64,000 bases of DNA from Actinomycetospora endophytica (GTDB lineage: Bacteria > Actinomycetota > Actinomycetes > Mycobacteriales > Pseudonocardiaceae), in contig NZ_JAJNDB010000002.1 in assembly GCF_021026375.1 (NCBI RefSeq), forward strand, positions 124,001 to 188,000. The letters run 5' to 3'. The notes beneath the pieces were generated by a model. That model was given only the letters and a program-made list of their open reading frames with translations. It was not told where the DNA came from and ran no database searches. The stretch's first letter is position 1. Every line of letters starts with the position of its first letter. The translations under genes and the position numbers were made by a program. Below are positions 15,900 to 23,946 of the stretch, piece by piece.

Positions 15900-16801
15900 G
15901 ACCCCCCGCCCCGGGGCCGCCGTTCGAGTCCCATCCCGTCGCCGCCGTCCTGCTGGCCCTCTGCTCGGCGTTCCTCTACGCGCTGGCCGCCGCGCTGCAG
16001 CGCCTGGCGACGTCCCGCGCCGCGAACGAGGGCACCCATCCGCGTGACGGACGGGCGTTCTTCGGTGCCCTCGCCCGGATGCCGCTGTGGTGGACCGGGC
16101 TGGCGTCGATGGGCTGTGGTGCCGCGGTGCACGTGGTGGCCCTGGGCCTCGGGTCGGTCACCCTCGTCCAGCCGGTCGGGGTGCTGGCGCTGGTCCTCGC
16201 GCTCCCGCTCGACGCCCGGCTCGAGCACCGCACGATCCGGCGGGCGGAGTGGGCGTCGGCGGCGTTGCTCGTCGCCGGTCTCGCCGGCCTGCTCACGCTC
16301 GCCCCGCACCACGGCGAGACCCGGCAGGCGGGCACCGGCGGTCTCGTGGCGACGGCGCTCGCCGCGGCGGCCGCGCTCGTCGCGATCGCGCTGGTCGGCA
16401 ACCGGCTCGGGTGGCGCTCCCGGGCGGTGTCGCGCGCGGCGGGGGCCGGACTGTGCGCCGGGGTGACGTCGGGCCTGGTGCGCCCGGTGCTCCACGGGCT
16501 GCACCGCGGCCCGCTGGACGCCGGGGTGGTCGTCGCCGGGATCGCGGTGCTCGTGCTGCCGGTGATCGGGGTGCTGCTGCTCCAGCTCGCCTACCGCGAC
16601 GGCGGGCTCGACGCCGGGCTCGCCACCCAGACGACCATCGACCCGGTCGTCGCGGGCCTCATCGGGATCCTCGTGCTCGACGAGCGCTTCGAGGGCGGCG
16701 TGACGGGGGCCGGGTTCGCGGTGCTCTGTGCCGCGGTCACCGTCGTGGGGCTGGTGGCGCTCATCCGCGCGGGCCCGACCCCGGCGCACGGGCCCGGCTG
16801 A
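15896..16801 (+). CDS. DMT-superfamily (EamA-like) transporter
   Basis: A 301-residue protein with about nine to ten hydrophobic helices and the internal two-fold look of drug/metabolite transporters. The first helix is HPVAAVLLALCSAFLYALA, LASMGCGAAVHVVALGLGSV precedes a VQPVGVLAL segment, and DERFEGGVTGAGFAVL near the C-terminus is a typical last-repeat end. The substrate is unknown. The GTG start overlaps a tiny upstream frame with a strong ribosome site (see that entry). A promoter-like TACGGT lies at about 15834-15839. It stands alone between the DUF2231 gene and a 287-bp gap. Confidence 0.72.
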   Translation: MRPPAPGPPFESHPVAAVLLALCSAFLYALAAALQRLATSRAANEGTHPRDGRAFFGALARMPLWWTGLASMGCGAAVHVVALGLGSVTLVQPVGVLALVLALPLDARLEHRTIRRAEWASAALLVAGLAGLLTLAPHHGETRQAGTGGLVATALAAAAALVAIALVGNRLGWRSRAVSRAAGAGLCAGVTSGLVRPVLHGLHRGPLDAGVVVAGIAVLVLPVIGVLLLQLAYRDGGLDAGLATQTTIDPVVAGLIGILVLDERFEGGVTGAGFAVLCAAVTVVGLVALIRAGPTPAHGPG

Positions 16802-17088
16802 CGCATCGGGTCGGGCGGTCCGGTGTCGGAGAGTTCCTTCTCTCGAACGACCTCGTCACGCCGTTCACCGGGGACCGCGACCGAATGTGACGCAGAGTGT
16901 CGGTTTGATCACATCGTTCGTCCGATGGCGTGGAGTGGAGGTTCCTCCTGTTCCACTTCGGCGCCGCGTCGTGGCTCCGGACCGTCCGTCGATCACCGTT
17001 TCCCCTGGTCATCGACGGGTCAAACCCCTCACAGGGGTGGTCAGGGTCGGGCGGGTGGCGAAGTGTGACCGTCGTAGGGTCTCCGGGC
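16802..17088 (+). promoter_or_regulatory. Gene-free interval with leaderless promoter for the downstream locus
   Basis: This 287-bp gap has no convincing gene. TAGGGT at 17075-17080 lies 8 bp before the ATG at 17089, the position expected for a leaderless -10 element. Farther upstream are a small hairpin, GAGAG-TTCCTT-CTCTC (about 16832-16847), and CCCCT-CAC-AGGGG (about 17025-17038), whose role is unclear. Confidence 0.5.
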
Positions 17089-17256
17089 ATGACCCAGACG
17101 CCGATTTACGATGAAGTCAGGCGTTCCTTCGGCCGCATCGACCGGAGCCTCGAGCGCCGTTCCTTCCGGCGCGAGGACTCCGCGAACAGCGAGCGGGGCT
17201 CCCGTCCCGTCATGTTGCGCGGTTCCGGCGGACGTCATCGACGGTCGGGGGAGTGA
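17089..17256 (+). CDS. Small 55-residue ORF overlapping the next gene; possible 5' part of a frameshifted gene
   Basis: Encodes MTQTPIYDEVRRSFGRIDRS and a further Arg-rich stretch. Codons to about 17215 have the high third-position GC expected of real coding sequence here, and the start sits 8 bp after a TAGGGT -10 element, which supports leaderless expression. The larger overlapping frame has poorer codon use in this stretch. So either this is a separate basic peptide, or it is the true N-terminus of the next gene with a one-base shift near 17220-17250, where a GGGGG run occurs. No homologue was recognised. Confidence 0.5.
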   Translation: MTQTPIYDEVRRSFGRIDRSLERRSFRREDSANSERGSRPVMLRGSGGRHRRSGE

Positions 17257-18346
17257 GGGCGGACCCGGACCGGATCCGTCCGCTCCGGGTGCCCCGCACC
17301 CGTCGTCGGGAGGTCCGTCCCCGGGCCGTCCGTCGACGCCGCCTCCCGGTCGCCCGCCGCTCGGAGGTCCTCCGCCATCCGGGCCACCGCCGGGCCAGGG
17401 CGCCCGACCCGGCCCGGGCCGGCCGACGGGCCCCCCGCCCGTGAACCGTCCGCCGGGCGGCCCCGCGGGCCAGGGCGCCCGTGGTGGCCCGGACGGACCC
17501 GGCCGCGGCTCCGACGGTCCCGGCCGCGGGCCCGAGGGATACGGCGGCGGCCGGCCACCGCCCGCGCCGTCCGACGCACCGACGGCGGCGGTGCCCCCCT
17601 CGTCCGGGACCGGCGGGCCGCCCACGACCCCACCGGCCGCGAGCAGTGGCCTGTCCGGCGTCCGCGTCACCGGTCAGGCGATGGCCGCCGTGACCACCGC
17701 GGCCGCGGGCGGATTCCTCGGCGGCGCGGGCGGCACCGTCGCCGGGGCCGCGGTCGCCTCCGTCGTGACGACCGTCGGTGAGGCGATCTACCAGCGTTCC
17801 CTGGAGCGCACCCGCAACAAGGTCCGCACCAGCATCGACGCGCACCGCACGCGCGCCCGCCCCGGCGCGAACGCCACCGCGGTGATGTCGCCGGAGCAGG
17901 CCGACCGGACACGCGTCGCCCCGGCCGCCCTCGAGACCATGGCCATGCCGCCCGAGGCGGACGAGTCGCCGACCCGCGTCATCACCCTCGACGAGGTGTC
18001 GCCGCCGACCCGGTCCGGGCGGGGCAAGCGGATCGCGGTGCTCGTCGCGACCGGCATCGTGATCTTCCTCATCGCGATGGTCGTGGTCACCGGGATCGAG
18101 CGCGTCAAGGGTTCGCCGCTCTCCGGTGGCGAGGGCACCAGCATCGGCGAGGTCTTCGGCACCCGCGCCGCCACGACGACGACCGAGGCCCCCACCAGCA
18201 GCGGGGAGACCACCTCCGCCGGCGAGACCACGACCTCCGGGGAACGCACCGCCACGCGCACGACGACGAGCGCGCCGGCCACGACGACCACCACCCGGTC
18301 GCAGGAACGCGCACCGGGCGCCACGCTGGACGTCCCCACCCCCTGA
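17111..18346 (+). CDS. Proline/glycine-rich single-pass membrane protein of unknown function
   Basis: Up to 411 residues. Residues about 45-175 are a Pro/Gly-rich disordered region. A small-residue hydrophobic segment follows (about 190-225: AAAGGFLGGAGGTVAGAAVA), then a basic stretch with TRNKVRTSIDAHRTRARP. One clear membrane helix comes next (IAVLVATGIVIFLIAMVVV, about 303-322). An outer Thr/Ser-rich tail (about 340-411) looks extracellular. The likely topology is cytosolic N-terminus and external C-terminus. The start is uncertain: the ATG at 17111 lies inside the overlapping small frame, and codon use before about 17235 is poor. A frameshift joining it to the frame starting at 17089 is possible. 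No family recognised. Confidence 0.6.
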   Translation: MKSGVPSAASTGASSAVPSGARTPRTASGAPVPSCCAVPADVIDGRGSEGGPGPDPSAPGAPHPSSGGPSPGRPSTPPPGRPPLGGPPPSGPPPGQGARPGPGRPTGPPPVNRPPGGPAGQGARGGPDGPGRGSDGPGRGPEGYGGGRPPPAPSDAPTAAVPPSSGTGGPPTTPPAASSGLSGVRVTGQAMAAVTTAAAGGFLGGAGGTVAGAAVASVVTTVGEAIYQRSLERTRNKVRTSIDAHRTRARPGANATAVMSPEQADRTRVAPAALETMAMPPEADESPTRVITLDEVSPPTRSGRGKRIAVLVATGIVIFLIAMVVVTGIERVKGSPLSGGEGTSIGEVFGTRAATTTTEAPTSSGETTSAGETTTSGERTATRTTTSAPATTTTTRSQERAPGATLDVPTP

Positions 18347-18393
18347 GCGCGACCGATCGGGGCGCGCTCGCTCCCCGAGGAGGTCCTCCCGCC

Positions 18394-19017
18394 GTGCGCA
18401 CCGCCTTCGATCCCACCGAGATCGGCGCCCGAGGCTTCTACCAGCTGCTCAACGCCGTGATCGTCCCGCGGCCGATCGCCTGGGTGGCGACGACCTCGCC
18501 CGACGGGATCGACAACCTCGCGCCGCACTCGTTCTTCACGGTCTCGTGCGTGGACCCGCCGATCGTGCAGTTCACGTCGGTGGGGCGGAAGGACTCGCTG
18601 GCCAACGCCGAGGCCACCGGCGAGTTCACCATCTCGCTGACGCCGGAGTGGCTGTTCGAGGAGGTCAACGCGACCGCGACGAACTTCCCCCGGGAGCGCG
18701 GCGAGTTCTCCGAGGTGGGGCTGGACTCCGAGTCGTCCGAGCGGGTCCGCCCGCCTCGCGTGGCGCAGTCCCCGGTGGCGCTGGAGTGCACGCTGCACTC
18801 GACGCTCGGCCTGGGGAACTCGACGGTCGTGCTCGGTCGGGTGGTGCACGCCGCGGTGGCCGACGAGGTGCTCGTGGACGGGCACCCGGAGGTCGGGCTG
18901 CTCAAGCCGCTGGCCCGCCTGGGCCGTGACGAGTGGTCGACGATCGGCCGGGTGCTGGACAAGCCGCGCATCCGGGTCGAGGACTGGCCGAACGGCTACG
19001 ACCCCGCGGGTTCCTGA
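18394..19017 (+). CDS. Flavin reductase family protein (FMN-binding)
   Basis: A 207-residue protein of the flavin reductase-like, FMN-binding split-barrel family. Landmarks are VIVPRPIAWVATTSPDGIDN (about residues 22-41), APHSFFTVSCVDPPIVQF and NAEATGEFTISL. Such proteins reduce flavin for partner monooxygenases or act as stand-alone oxidoreductases. GAGGAGG precedes the GTG start. The 3' end overlaps the convergent thioesterase gene by 22 bp. Its position next to an LLM oxidoreductase and beta-oxidation-like genes suggests a role in the same catabolic region, which is an inference. Confidence 0.82.
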   Translation: MRTAFDPTEIGARGFYQLLNAVIVPRPIAWVATTSPDGIDNLAPHSFFTVSCVDPPIVQFTSVGRKDSLANAEATGEFTISLTPEWLFEEVNATATNFPRERGEFSEVGLDSESSERVRPPRVAQSPVALECTLHSTLGLGNSTVVLGRVVHAAVADEVLVDGHPEVGLLKPLARLGRDEWSTIGRVLDKPRIRVEDWPNGYDPAGS

Positions 19018-19454
19018 ACGCCGCAGACCCGGTCGAAGCCGTCGGGGTCGGCGGAGAGCGCACGCAGCCGGCCGCGGGGGTCCGCGACCAGACGGCGGGT
19101 CGTGTGGTCGAGGACTCCCATCACCCCGGTGAGCGTCGCGCACACCGTCCCGCCCCGGCGGATCTCGGCGTCCATCCGGAACGACTTCCCGGTGCCGAAC
19201 CGGATCGCCGTCGTGACCTCCGCCTCCTCGCCCACCCGCAGCTCGGCCAGGAACCGGACCGTGGTCTCGAGGATCACCGGGCCCAGCCCGGCCGCGGCGA
19301 GCGGCGCGATCTCCACCCCGGCCGCGCGGAACGTCTCGACCCGGCCGTGCTCGCCGTACTGGTGGTAGACGGCGTGGTTGAGGTGGCCGTTGGCGTCGGT
19401 CTCGTACCCGCGCACGACCAGCGTCGCGGAGTGCTCCCCGCTCGTGGTGCTCAC
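18996..19454 (-). CDS. Acyl-CoA thioesterase (4HBT hot-dog fold)
   Basis: A 152-residue single hot-dog-domain protein. RGYETDANGHLNHAVYHQYG (about residues 15-34) is the YbgC/4HBT motif in which the Asp/Asn near HLNH activates water to hydrolyse acyl-CoA. LRVGEEAEVTTAIR and GKSFRMDAEI are the following strands. Only 29 bp separate its GTG start from that of the LLM oxidoreductase on the other strand, so the two share a promoter region. Its 3' end overlaps the flavin reductase gene tail to tail by 22 bp. The substrate is unknown. Confidence 0.83.
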   Translation of the reverse strand: MSTTSGEHSATLVVRGYETDANGHLNHAVYHQYGEHGRVETFRAAGVEIAPLAAAGLGPVILETTVRFLAELRVGEEAEVTTAIRFGTGKSFRMDAEIRRGGTVCATLTGVMGVLDHTTRRLVADPRGRLRALSADPDGFDRVCGVQEPAGS

Positions 19455-19483
19455 GGACGCAGGATCGTGGCAGGCTCCCGGGC

Positions 19484-20539
19484 GTGCGCATCGGGATGGG
19501 TCTGAACTACAGCGGCGGCTTCGAGGAGACGATGGCCGAGCTGGCCGAGCACGAGAAGGCCGGGCTCGACATCGTCTTCGTCCCCGAGGCCTACAGCTAC
19601 GACGCGGTGAGCCAGCTCGGGTTCATCGCCGCCCGGACGGAGCGGGTCCAGATCGCCTCGGGGATCCTGCAGATCTACACCCGGACGCCGACGCTGACGG
19701 CCATGACCGCGGCCGGTCTGGACTACGTCTCCGGCGGCCGGTTCACGCTCGGGCTCGGGGCGTCCGGCCCGCAGGTCATCGAGGGCTTCCACGGGGTGCG
19801 CTACGACGCCCCGCTCGGCCGCACCCGCGAGATCATCGACATCTGTCGGCAGGTGTGGCGCCGCGAGCGCCTCGAGCACCAGGGGAAGAACTACACGATC
19901 CCGCTGCCGCCGGAGCAGGGCACCGGCCTGGGCAAGCCCCTCAAACTCATCAACCACCCGGTGCGCGAGTCGATCCCGATCGTGGTCGCCGCCCTGGGTC
20001 CGAAGAACGTGACGCTGGTCGCCGAGAAGGCCGACGGCTGGCAGCCGATCTTCTTCGTGCCGGAGAAGGCGCAGGAGGTCTGGGGCGACTCCCTGGCGGC
20101 AGGTCTCGCCAAGCGCGAGGCCGGCCTGAAGCCGTTGGAGGTCTACCTGCAGACCTCGTTCTGCATCACCGAGGACGAGGCCACCGCCACGGCCATGCTC
20201 GACGGGATGCGCCACTTCGTCGCGCTCTACGTCGGCGGCATGGGGGCCCGCGGCCAGAACTTCTACAACGACGTCGCCTGCCGGTACGGCTTCGTGGACG
20301 AGGCGAAGTCCATCCAGGACCTCTACCTGGACGGCAGGAAGGACGAGGCCGCCGCGGCCGTCCCGGAGGAGCTGCTCAAGGCCATCTCGCTGATCGGCCC
20401 GCGGTCCTACGTCGCCGAGCGCATGGCCGCGTTCGCCGAGGCCGGCGTCACGACCCTCAACCTCACCCCGCTCGGCGGCACCCCGGCCGACCGGGTGGCG
20501 CTGACCGGTGCCGCGAAGGAGATCGCCGCCGGGCTGTAG
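19484..20539 (+). CDS. LLM-class F420-dependent oxidoreductase
   Basis: A 351-residue TIM-barrel protein of the luciferase-like family, subtype resembling mycobacterial Rv3520c. It opens with GMGLNYSGGFEE, then IVFVPEAYSYDAVSQLGFIA, and shows RFTLGLGASGPQVIEGFHGV (about residues 86-105). The late IVVAALGPKN and GVTTLNLTPLGG segments also fit. These enzymes typically use coenzyme F420, common in this lineage, for hydride transfer. The GTG start lies shortly after a CAGGCT -10-like element, so it may be leaderless. MaoC and thiolase genes follow in the same direction at 59 and 33 bp gaps, suggesting a three-gene unit. Confidence 0.87.
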   Translation: MRIGMGLNYSGGFEETMAELAEHEKAGLDIVFVPEAYSYDAVSQLGFIAARTERVQIASGILQIYTRTPTLTAMTAAGLDYVSGGRFTLGLGASGPQVIEGFHGVRYDAPLGRTREIIDICRQVWRRERLEHQGKNYTIPLPPEQGTGLGKPLKLINHPVRESIPIVVAALGPKNVTLVAEKADGWQPIFFVPEKAQEVWGDSLAAGLAKREAGLKPLEVYLQTSFCITEDEATATAMLDGMRHFVALYVGGMGARGQNFYNDVACRYGFVDEAKSIQDLYLDGRKDEAAAAVPEELLKAISLIGPRSYVAERMAAFAEAGVTTLNLTPLGGTPADRVALTGAAKEIAAGL

Positions 20540-20598
20540 GGGCACGTCCCGGCCGGGACACGGGCCGGCCGGGGAGGACCGATCGAGGAGGCGCGACG

Positions 20599-21051
20599 AT
20601 GCGGACGTTCCAGGGCGTGGAGGAACTGCGGGCGGTGGTCGGGGAGGACCTCGGCACCAGCTCGTGGATCACGGTCGACCAGAAGCGGATCGACCTGTTC
20701 GCCGACGCCACCGACGACCACCAGTGGATCCACGTCGACCCGGAGCGGGCGAAGGGCGGGCCGTTCGGCGGGACCGTCGCGCACGGGTTCCTGACGGTCG
20801 CCCTCATCCCCGCCTTCGGGTGGGACACGTTCGCCGTCGAGGGCGTCTCGATGACGGTCAACTACGGCATGAACAAGGTCCGCTTCCCCGCGCCGGTTCC
20901 GGTCGGGAGCCGCGTGCGCGGGCACTCGAAGTTGCTCGACGTCACCGACGTGAGCGGTGGCGTCCAGGCGACGATCGGGGGCACGGTGGAGATCGAGGAC
21001 CAGCCGAAGCCTGCCTGTGTCGCCGAGGTCGTCCTGCGTTATCTATTCTGA
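20599..21051 (+). CDS. MaoC-family dehydratase (R-specific enoyl-CoA hydratase-like)
   Basis: A 150-residue hot-dog-fold hydratase that would add water to a trans-2-enoyl-CoA. The catalytic region LFADATDDHQWIHVDPERAK (about residues 33-52) carries the Asp and His of the hydratase-2 motif (D-x-x-x-x-H). GGTVAHGFLTVALIPAF and MNKVRFPAPVPVGSRVRG follow. GATCGAGGAGG supplies the ribosome site before the ATG. It lies between the LLM oxidoreductase and thiolase genes, consistent with a degradative CoA-ester pathway of unknown substrate. Confidence 0.87.
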   Translation: MRTFQGVEELRAVVGEDLGTSSWITVDQKRIDLFADATDDHQWIHVDPERAKGGPFGGTVAHGFLTVALIPAFGWDTFAVEGVSMTVNYGMNKVRFPAPVPVGSRVRGHSKLLDVTDVSGGVQATIGGTVEIEDQPKPACVAEVVLRYLF

Positions 21052-21084
21052 GTTCGAAAATAGCTCTCCCCGGAAGGACCTGCC

Positions 21085-22296
21085 GTGGTTGACGCCGTCG
21101 TCTGTGAGCCGATCCGCACCCCCGTCGGGGGGTTCGGCGGGGCCTTGCGGGACGTCCCGGTGCAGGAGCTGGGCGCGACGGTGATCCGCGAGCTCGTCGA
21201 GCGCACCGGCGTCACCGCGGACCAGATCGACGACGTGGTCTTCGGGCACTGCTACCCGACGATGGACGCCCCGGCGATCGGGCGCGTCGCGGCGCTGGAC
21301 GCGGGCCTGGACGTCACGGTGCCCGGGCTGCAGATCGACCGGCGCTGCGGCTCCGGGCTCCAGGCCGTGCTCTACGCGGCGATGTCGGTGGCCACCGGCG
21401 GGGCGTCGCTGGTGCTGGCCGGCGGGGCGGAGTCGATGTCCGGGGCGTCGTACTTCACCGACGCGGTCCGCTGGGGCACCAAGGCGGGCGGGTTCGAGAT
21501 GAAGGACTCGCTCGCGCAGGGCCGAGTGCTGGCCGGCGGCGTGAACCACCCGGTCAAGGGCGGGATGATCGAGACGGCGGAGAACGTCCGGAAGCGCTAC
21601 TCGATCCCGCGCGACGAGCAGGACCGGCTCGCGGTGCGCTCGCACGAGAAGGCCACCGCGGCGGTCAAGGAGGGTCGCTACGCCGACGAGCTGGTGCCGG
21701 TGACGATCCACGGCCGCAAGGGCGACACCGTGGTGGATCAGGACGAGCACATCCGGCCGGACGCGTCGCTGGAGTCGCTGGCGAAGCTGCGCCCGATCCT
21801 GGGCAAGGCCGACCCCGACGCGACGGTCACCGCCGGCAACGCCTCGGGCCAGAACGACGGCGCCGCGGTCTGCCTGGTGACCACTCCGGAGAAGGCCGCC
21901 GAGCTCGGGCTGCGCCCGCTGGCGCGACTGGTGTCCTGGGGGCTCGGCGGGGTCGGCCCGGAGATCATGGGGATCGGGCCGGTCCCCGCGACCGAGCAGG
22001 CGCTGGGCCGGGCGGGCCTGTCGCTGGCGGACCTCGACGTGATCGAGCTCAACGAGGCGTTCGCGGCGCAGGCGCTCGGGGTCGGCCGCGAGTGGGGGAT
22101 CGACCTGATCTCCGACGAGCGGGTCAACCCGAACGGCTCGGGGATCTCGCTCGGCCACCCTGTCGGCGCCACCGGGGTCCGGATCCTCACGACGATGCTG
22201 CGCGAGATGGACCGCCGCGGGTCGCGCTACGGGCTCGAGACGATGTGCATCGGCGGCGGTCAGGGTCTCGCGGCGATCTTCGAGCGGCTGGCCTGA
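21085..22296 (+). CDS. Acetyl-CoA C-acyltransferase (thiolase)
   Basis: A 403-residue thiolase, which would cleave a 3-ketoacyl-CoA with CoA. The nucleophilic Cys88 lies in QIDRRCGSGLQA. The two C-terminal catalytic motifs are NPNGSGISLGHPVGATG (His, about 350) and MCIGGGQG (Cys, about 390). The NEAFAAQALG motif is also present. GGAAGGA precedes the GTG start. It ends the LLM-MaoC-thiolase unit and is followed by paired hairpins that separate it from the convergent enoyl-CoA hydratase. Confidence 0.9.
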   Translation: MVDAVVCEPIRTPVGGFGGALRDVPVQELGATVIRELVERTGVTADQIDDVVFGHCYPTMDAPAIGRVAALDAGLDVTVPGLQIDRRCGSGLQAVLYAAMSVATGGASLVLAGGAESMSGASYFTDAVRWGTKAGGFEMKDSLAQGRVLAGGVNHPVKGGMIETAENVRKRYSIPRDEQDRLAVRSHEKATAAVKEGRYADELVPVTIHGRKGDTVVDQDEHIRPDASLESLAKLRPILGKADPDATVTAGNASGQNDGAAVCLVTTPEKAAELGLRPLARLVSWGLGGVGPEIMGIGPVPATEQALGRAGLSLADLDVIELNEAFAAQALGVGREWGIDLISDERVNPNGSGISLGHPVGATGVRILTTMLREMDRRGSRYGLETMCIGGGQGLAAIFERLA

Positions 22297-22301
22297 GTTC
22301 G

Positions 22302-22352
22302 TCAGCGATGGTCCATCGCTGACATCTGACGTCAGGATGAACCCTTCCTGAC
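22302..22352. terminator. Two consecutive hairpins between convergent thiolase and hydratase genes
   Basis: A 21-nt near-perfect palindrome, TCAGCGATGG-T-CCATCGCTGA (22302-22322), is followed by a 7-bp hairpin, GTCAGGA (22331-22337) and TCCTGAC (22346-22352). The first is so symmetric that it could also be an operator. Between converging genes a terminator is more likely. The rest of the 154-bp gap has only GCCGCCCG repeats. Confidence 0.55.
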
Positions 22353-22450
22353 ATCGGCCGCCCGGCCGCCCGGCCGCCATGATCATGAGCACGGGGGGCA
22401 GGGCTCGGCGGCGGTGAACCTGCCTGGTGTGCTCCTCGTCGAGAAGGGAA

Positions 22451-23266
22451 TCAGCGACCCTGCCAGCGCGGCGGCCGCTTCTCCCGGGCCGCCGCGGCAC
22501 CCTCCTGGGCGTCCTCGGTCGCCCCGGCCACGCGCCGCATCGTCTCGCCGAAGCGGATCGCGTCGGTCTGCGACATCTCCGGGCCCCGGCGCGCGACCTC
22601 CTTGATCGCCCGCTGCGCCAGGGGTGCCCCGGCGAGCAGCCGGTCGGCGAGGCGCCCGGCGGCGGGCAGCAGGTCGTCGTGCTCGACCACCTGCAGCGCC
22701 AGCCCGATCTCCTTCGCCCGCGCCGCCGACACCGTCTCCCCGGTCAGTAGCAGCTCCATCGCCGGCTGCCAGCCGATCCGCTGGGGCAGCCGCAGCGCGC
22801 CCACGATCGTCGGGACCCCGAGCTTGACCTCCGGGTAGCCGAACGTCGCGCGGTCGGAGGCGACGACGAAGTCGCACCACGTCACGAGGGTCAGGCCGTA
22901 GCCCAGGCAGAGCCCGTTCACCGCGGCGATCACCGGCTTGTGGAGCTCCCAGCCGGACTCGAACGAGTTCACCGTCGGGCGCTCCCAGAACGATCCCGGG
23001 AACTCGCCCGCCGGGTTGCGCTCCGAGCCGAAGTCCGCGCCGGCGCTGAACGCCCGCCCCGCGCCGGTCACGATGCCGACCCAGGCCTCGTCGTCGGCGC
23101 TCAGGCGGGCGAACGCCTCGTTGAGGCCGTCGCGCATCGCGCCGTCGATGGCGTTGAGCTTGTCGGGCCGGTCGTAGGTGATGGTGGCGACGTGGCCGGT
23201 GCGCTCGTAGCGGACGCGGTCGGCGAAGCGCACACGCACGTCGGGTCCGGGGGCCTCGTCGCTCAT
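22451..23266 (-). CDS. Enoyl-CoA hydratase/isomerase (crotonase family)
   Basis: A 271-residue crotonase-fold protein. VATITYDRPDKLNAID (about residues 26-41) is the first CoA-binding strand. GAGRAFSAGADFGSERN and AAVNGLCLGYGLTLVTWCD (about 113-131) form the oxyanion hole. RATFGYPEVKLGVPTIVGAL fits the family's second catalytic segment. The hydratase glutamate positions are partly replaced (GLCLGYGL), so isomerase or another crotonase activity is possible. The ATG at 23266 is chosen because it begins a normal-length protein. It diverges from the marR-MFS operon. Confidence 0.82.
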   Translation of the reverse strand: MSDEAPGPDVRVRFADRVRYERTGHVATITYDRPDKLNAIDGAMRDGLNEAFARLSADDEAWVGIVTGAGRAFSAGADFGSERNPAGEFPGSFWERPTVNSFESGWELHKPVIAAVNGLCLGYGLTLVTWCDFVVASDRATFGYPEVKLGVPTIVGALRLPQRIGWQPAMELLLTGETVSAARAKEIGLALQVVEHDDLLPAAGRLADRLLAGAPLAQRAIKEVARRGPEMSQTDAIRFGETMRRVAGATEDAQEGAAAAREKRPPRWQGR

Positions 23267-23321
23267 GGGCGCGCACGCTAGCGCCGTCCCCTGGGAGGGG
23301 GTGACTCCCGGATCACATCCC

Positions 23322-23339
23322 CCGAGCGGGTACCCCCGC
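23322..23339 (+). promoter_or_regulatory. Upstream box shared with the first MFS locus
   Basis: CCGAGCGGGTACCCCCGC, nearly identical to 2652-2669, lies 62-79 bp before the marR start. Downstream, TTGTAC occurs twice, at 23368-23373 and 23385-23390, 17 bp apart, and could be MarR half-sites or part of the promoter. Confidence 0.45.
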
Positions 23340-23400
23340 TGGCAGAGCGTGCGGGTCGGGTGCATAGTTGTACCGACCAAGCGATTGTACGGAGCACGCA

Positions 23401-23946
23401 ATGAATGCAGCAGTCGGTGCTCGACCCGGACCCCCGATCCCCGAGGGCACCGACGAGCAGTGGGTGACCTCGGACCGGATCGGCCTCCAGCTCATCCGGC
23501 TCATCCGCCTCATCGAGCGCAAGCGGGTGTCCAAGGTCGGCAAGGACGGCAACGGCGTCGAGCGCGCCGCGTACGTCCTGCTGGCCCGGCTCGTCATCGA
23601 CGGGCCGCACCGCTCGAACGCGCTCGCCGAGGCCGTGCACTCCGACCCCTCCACGGTCAGCAGGCAGATCGCGGCGCTCGTCCGGATCGGGTACGTCGAG
23701 CGACGCCCCGACCCCGCCGACGGCCGCGCGTGCCTGCTCGCCGCCACCCAGGAGGGCCACCGGGTCTTCGAGGAGAACCGCGACCTCCGCAACCGCGAGA
23801 TCAGCCGGATCACGAGCGACTGGGACGAGGCCGACCGCGAGCGGCTCGTCGAACTGATGGACCGCTTCACCACCGCGCTCGAGGCCAACCACCCCGAAAC
23901 CCACGACGACGTCCCCGCCCCCCAGGGCGCGGAGGAGGACCGATGA
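23401..23946 (+). CDS. MarR-family transcriptional regulator
   Basis: A 181-residue winged-helix repressor. GPHRSNALAEAVHSDPSTVS (about residues 75-94) is the recognition helix-turn-helix, and GYVERRPDPADGRACLLAAT (about 101-120) is the wing, with the D-x-R-D/G-R motif. The ATG at 23401 is chosen over an in-frame ATG 33 bp upstream because GGAG is well placed and the conserved region follows. Its stop overlaps the exporter's ATG (ATGA), so it almost surely controls that pump and its own synthesis. TTGTAC direct repeats in the promoter are candidate operator half-sites. Confidence 0.9.
   Translation: MNAAVGARPGPPIPEGTDEQWVTSDRIGLQLIRLIRLIERKRVSKVGKDGNGVERAAYVLLARLVIDGPHRSNALAEAVHSDPSTVSRQIAALVRIGYVERRPDPADGRACLLAATQEGHRVFEENRDLRNREISRITSDWDEADRERLVELMDRFTTALEANHPETHDDVPAPQGAEEDR

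Noticed and set aside
17020-17045. CCCCT-CAC-AGGGG hairpin as a riboswitch
   Set aside because: The stem is short and isolated, and the surrounding sequence fits no riboswitch class that I recognise.
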